A stretch of 64,000 nucleotides of DNA, taken from Casp-alpha2 sp036337015. GTDB lineage: Bacteria > Pseudomonadota > Alphaproteobacteria > Rhodospirillales > Casp-alpha2. The DNA is taken from the NCBI GenBank assembly GCA_036337015.1, contig JAYZEZ010000007.1, positions 434,001-498,000 of the forward strand, in the 5' to 3' direction. The notes under the pieces are model-generated. The model was given only the letters and a program-made list of their open reading frames with translations, had not been told where the DNA came from and did no database searches. Each line of letters begins with the position of its first letter. Within the stretch, counting starts at the first letter, position 1. A program made the translations under genes and the position numbers. This document shows, in pieces, positions 62,515 to 64,000 of the stretch.

Positions 62515-64000
62515 TCAACAATCCGATTCAAGTTTTGCTTTTAGTTTATAAATCACTTCCAACGCCTCCCTTGGTGTTAATTCATCTACTTCTATTGAAG
62601 CAAGAGCTGACTCCACAGCAGAAGGGGTGAATTTATCATTATCAGATTCTTTTTGTATAGCACTAAAAAGCGGTAAATCATTTGCAAGATTCGCCATTGA
62701 TGATGACTGTTCCCCTTTTTCAAGGATTTCCAGAACCTTCGTCGCCCGCTTAATTACACTTTTTGGTAAACCCGCCAAAGAACCAACATGAATCCCATAA
62801 GATCTATCTGCCGCTCCAGGACAAACTTCATGCAAAAAAACAATATCGTCTTCCCATTCCTTGACACGCATCGTTTGACAACGAAATCCTCCTAACCTAG
62901 ATGATAACGACGTCAACTCATGATAATGAGTTGCAAAAAGAGATCTACAACGATTTTTTTCATGCAAATGCTCTGCAACAGACCAAGCTATTGATAGCCC
63001 GTCAAATGTAGCTGTACCGCGCCCTATTTCATCCAAGATGACTAGTGACCTAGGTCCCGCCTGGTTAAGAATCGCCGCGGTTTCCACCATTTCAACCATA
63101 AACGTAGAGCGACCCCGTGCCAAATCGTCCGACGCACCTACTCGAGAAAAAAGACGATCGACTATGCCTATTTTTGCTTGGTCAGCAGGAACGAATGAAC
63201 CCATCTGGGCCAAAACTGTAATTAGGGCATTTTGACGTAAAAATGTGCTCTTCCCTGCCATATTTGGACCAGTCAGCAGCCATAAGCATCCATCATTGTC
63301 CTCATTTTCTACCTCATAGTTTGACTTAACGACTAACCTACAATCATTTGGAATAAAAGCCTGATTGCTTTCTTCAGCTAGCGCCGCTTCAACAACCGGG
63401 TGACGACCTCCCGTAATAAAAAAATCAAAACTGTCATCAACGTCAGGTCGACTATAATTTGATTCTTCTGCAATGGTTGCCAATCCTTGTGCAACATCTA
63501 TGCGGGCTTGAGCATTTGCCGCACGCGCAATACTATCCACGCTATCAACTACTTCCTCTACCAAACCCTCAAAAATTTTAATTTCAAGTGCCAGCGCCTG
63601 TTCGCCAGCTTTAGCAAGACATCTCTCTAGTTCGCTTAATTCCACAGTAGAATAACGCACGGCACTAGCCATAGTCTGCCGATGAATGAAAGAGCTTCCA
63701 GAAGAAAGAGAAAATTTTTCTGCATTCTTGGCTGAGACCTCAACAAAATAACCCAATAAATTATTATGTTTAATTTTTAGAGCCTGTATCCCTGTTTCCT
63801 TAACATACCTAGTCTGAAGATCTACAATCAACCGGCGACTTTCATCCCGATAGGCACGCAATTCATCCAATTTTCTTGAAAATTTAGATGCAACAAACCC
63901 TCCATCTCGAACTTGAAGGGGCAGTTCCAAAGACAACGCGGAATCTAATTGATTAATTAGTTTATCATGCTTACCTAAATCAGAAATAGCCTTAACTATT
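62515..64000 (-). CDS. mutS: DNA mismatch repair protein MutS (5' end beyond the window)
   Basis: The C-terminal 60% of MutS. The frame is open through the window's right edge (reading into LGKHDLKINQLDSALSLELP-like sequence upstream of the first start-like codon), so the gene continues beyond 64000. Visible parts are the lever/clamp region (GIQALKIKHNNLLGYFVEVS, RQTMASAVRYSTVELSELE), Walker A in TGPNMAGKSTFLRQNA, RGRSTFMVEMVETAAIL and Walker B VILDEIGRGTATFDG. The C-terminal helix-turn-helix region follows. It is the upstream neighbour of glnD. Confidence 0.97.
   Translation of the reverse strand, partial: IVKAISDLGKHDKLINQLDSALSLELPLQVRDGGFVASKFSRKLDELRAYRDESRRLIVDLQTRYVKETGIQALKIKHNNLLGYFVEVSAKNAEKFSLSSGSSFIHRQTMASAVRYSTVELSELERCLAKAGEQALALEIKIFEGLVEEVVDSVDSIARAANAQARIDVAQGLATIAEESNYSRPDVDDSFDFFITGGRHPVVEAALAEESNQAFIPNDCRLVVKSNYEVENEDNDGCLWLLTGPNMAGKSTFLRQNALITVLAQMGSFVPADQAKIGIVDRLFSRVGASDDLARGRSTFMVEMVETAAILNQAGPRSLVILDEIGRGTATFDGLSIAWSVAEHLHEKNRCRSLFATHYHELTSLSSRLGGFRCQTMRVKEWEDDIVFLHEVCPGAADRSYGIHVGSLAGLPKSVIKRATKVLEILEKGEQSSSMANLANDLPLFSAIQKESDNDKFTPSAVESALASIEVDELTPREALEVIYKLKAKLESDC

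Noticed and set aside
1..64000. tRNA, rRNA, CRISPR, IS element or prophage genes
   Set aside because: The intergenic regions were scanned by eye for T-loop-like, repeat-spacer and transposase signatures; none was found. A tRNAscan/Infernal run would settle small RNAs.

Overview
The window comes from an AT-rich alphaproteobacterial chromosome. This rests on gene content and gene order: an Irr-type Fur regulator beside fabA-fabB-fabI, a Ros/MucR zinc-finger regulator next to fur and miaB, the run mutM / ubiE-ubiB-coaBC-dut close to rpsT and dnaA, and the chain miaB-phoH-ybeY-corC-lnt-metK-trmB-rimP-nusA-infB-rbfA-truB-rpsO-pnp. Heptose-LPS genes and ubiquinone genes indicate a Gram-negative, respiring cell. 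I cannot name a genus. The low GC, compact spacing and many four-base gene overlaps suggest a modest-sized genome, possibly aquatic; that is inference. I saw no rRNA or tRNA gene, insertion sequence, prophage or CRISPR array.

Layout: 1-2 kb, divergent cobS and cobT (cobamide lower-ligand assembly). 2-4.7 kb, two tandem paralogues with degenerate EAL-like domains. 4.9-7.9 kb, a sugar-nucleotide operon (UDP-glucuronate decarboxylase, gmhA, hldE). 8-10 kb, a class A penicillin-binding protein. 10.2-17.5 kb, the replication block gyrB, recF, dnaN, dnaA, rpsT, all on the minus strand. 17.6-24.6 kb, a small secreted protein and mutM diverging from ubiE, ubiB, coaBC, dut, a MoeB/ThiF-like E1 enzyme and a DsrE-like protein. 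24.6-28.6 kb, folate genes pabC-pabB, a 2-hydroxyacid dehydrogenase and an SH3-domain protein. 28.6-34.3 kb, a minus-strand series fabA, fabB, fabI, irr, rubrerythrin, Fe-S oxidoreductase, DUF3501. 34.5-43.2 kb, the transcription/translation operon rimP-nusA-infB-rbfA-truB-rpsO-pnp. 43.3-51.8 kb, trmB, metK, lnt, corC, ybeY, phoH, miaB, fur, mucR. 52-57.8 kb, a TusA-like protein, tsaB, a nitroreductase, a polysaccharide deacetylase, a Bax-like glucosaminidase, an Nfu protein and trpS. 57.8-64 kb, murJ, glnD and the 3' two-thirds of mutS, which runs off the window.

Most of the window is conserved housekeeping. The points most worth a second look are: a pseudoknot-capable leader upstream of metK that resembles SAM-II/SAM-V riboswitches; a strong terminator immediately before the rimP-nusA operon that may be an attenuator; the paired degenerate EAL proteins; a MutM whose fourth zinc-finger cysteine is lysine; a two-hairpin, U-tract element between murJ and glnD on the strand opposite the genes; an inverted repeat next to dnaA; and the irr-rubrerythrin-FeS-DUF3501 series. 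I did not find a clearly new multi-gene system. Coordinates with corrected starts were chosen from Shine-Dalgarno spacing and family length.
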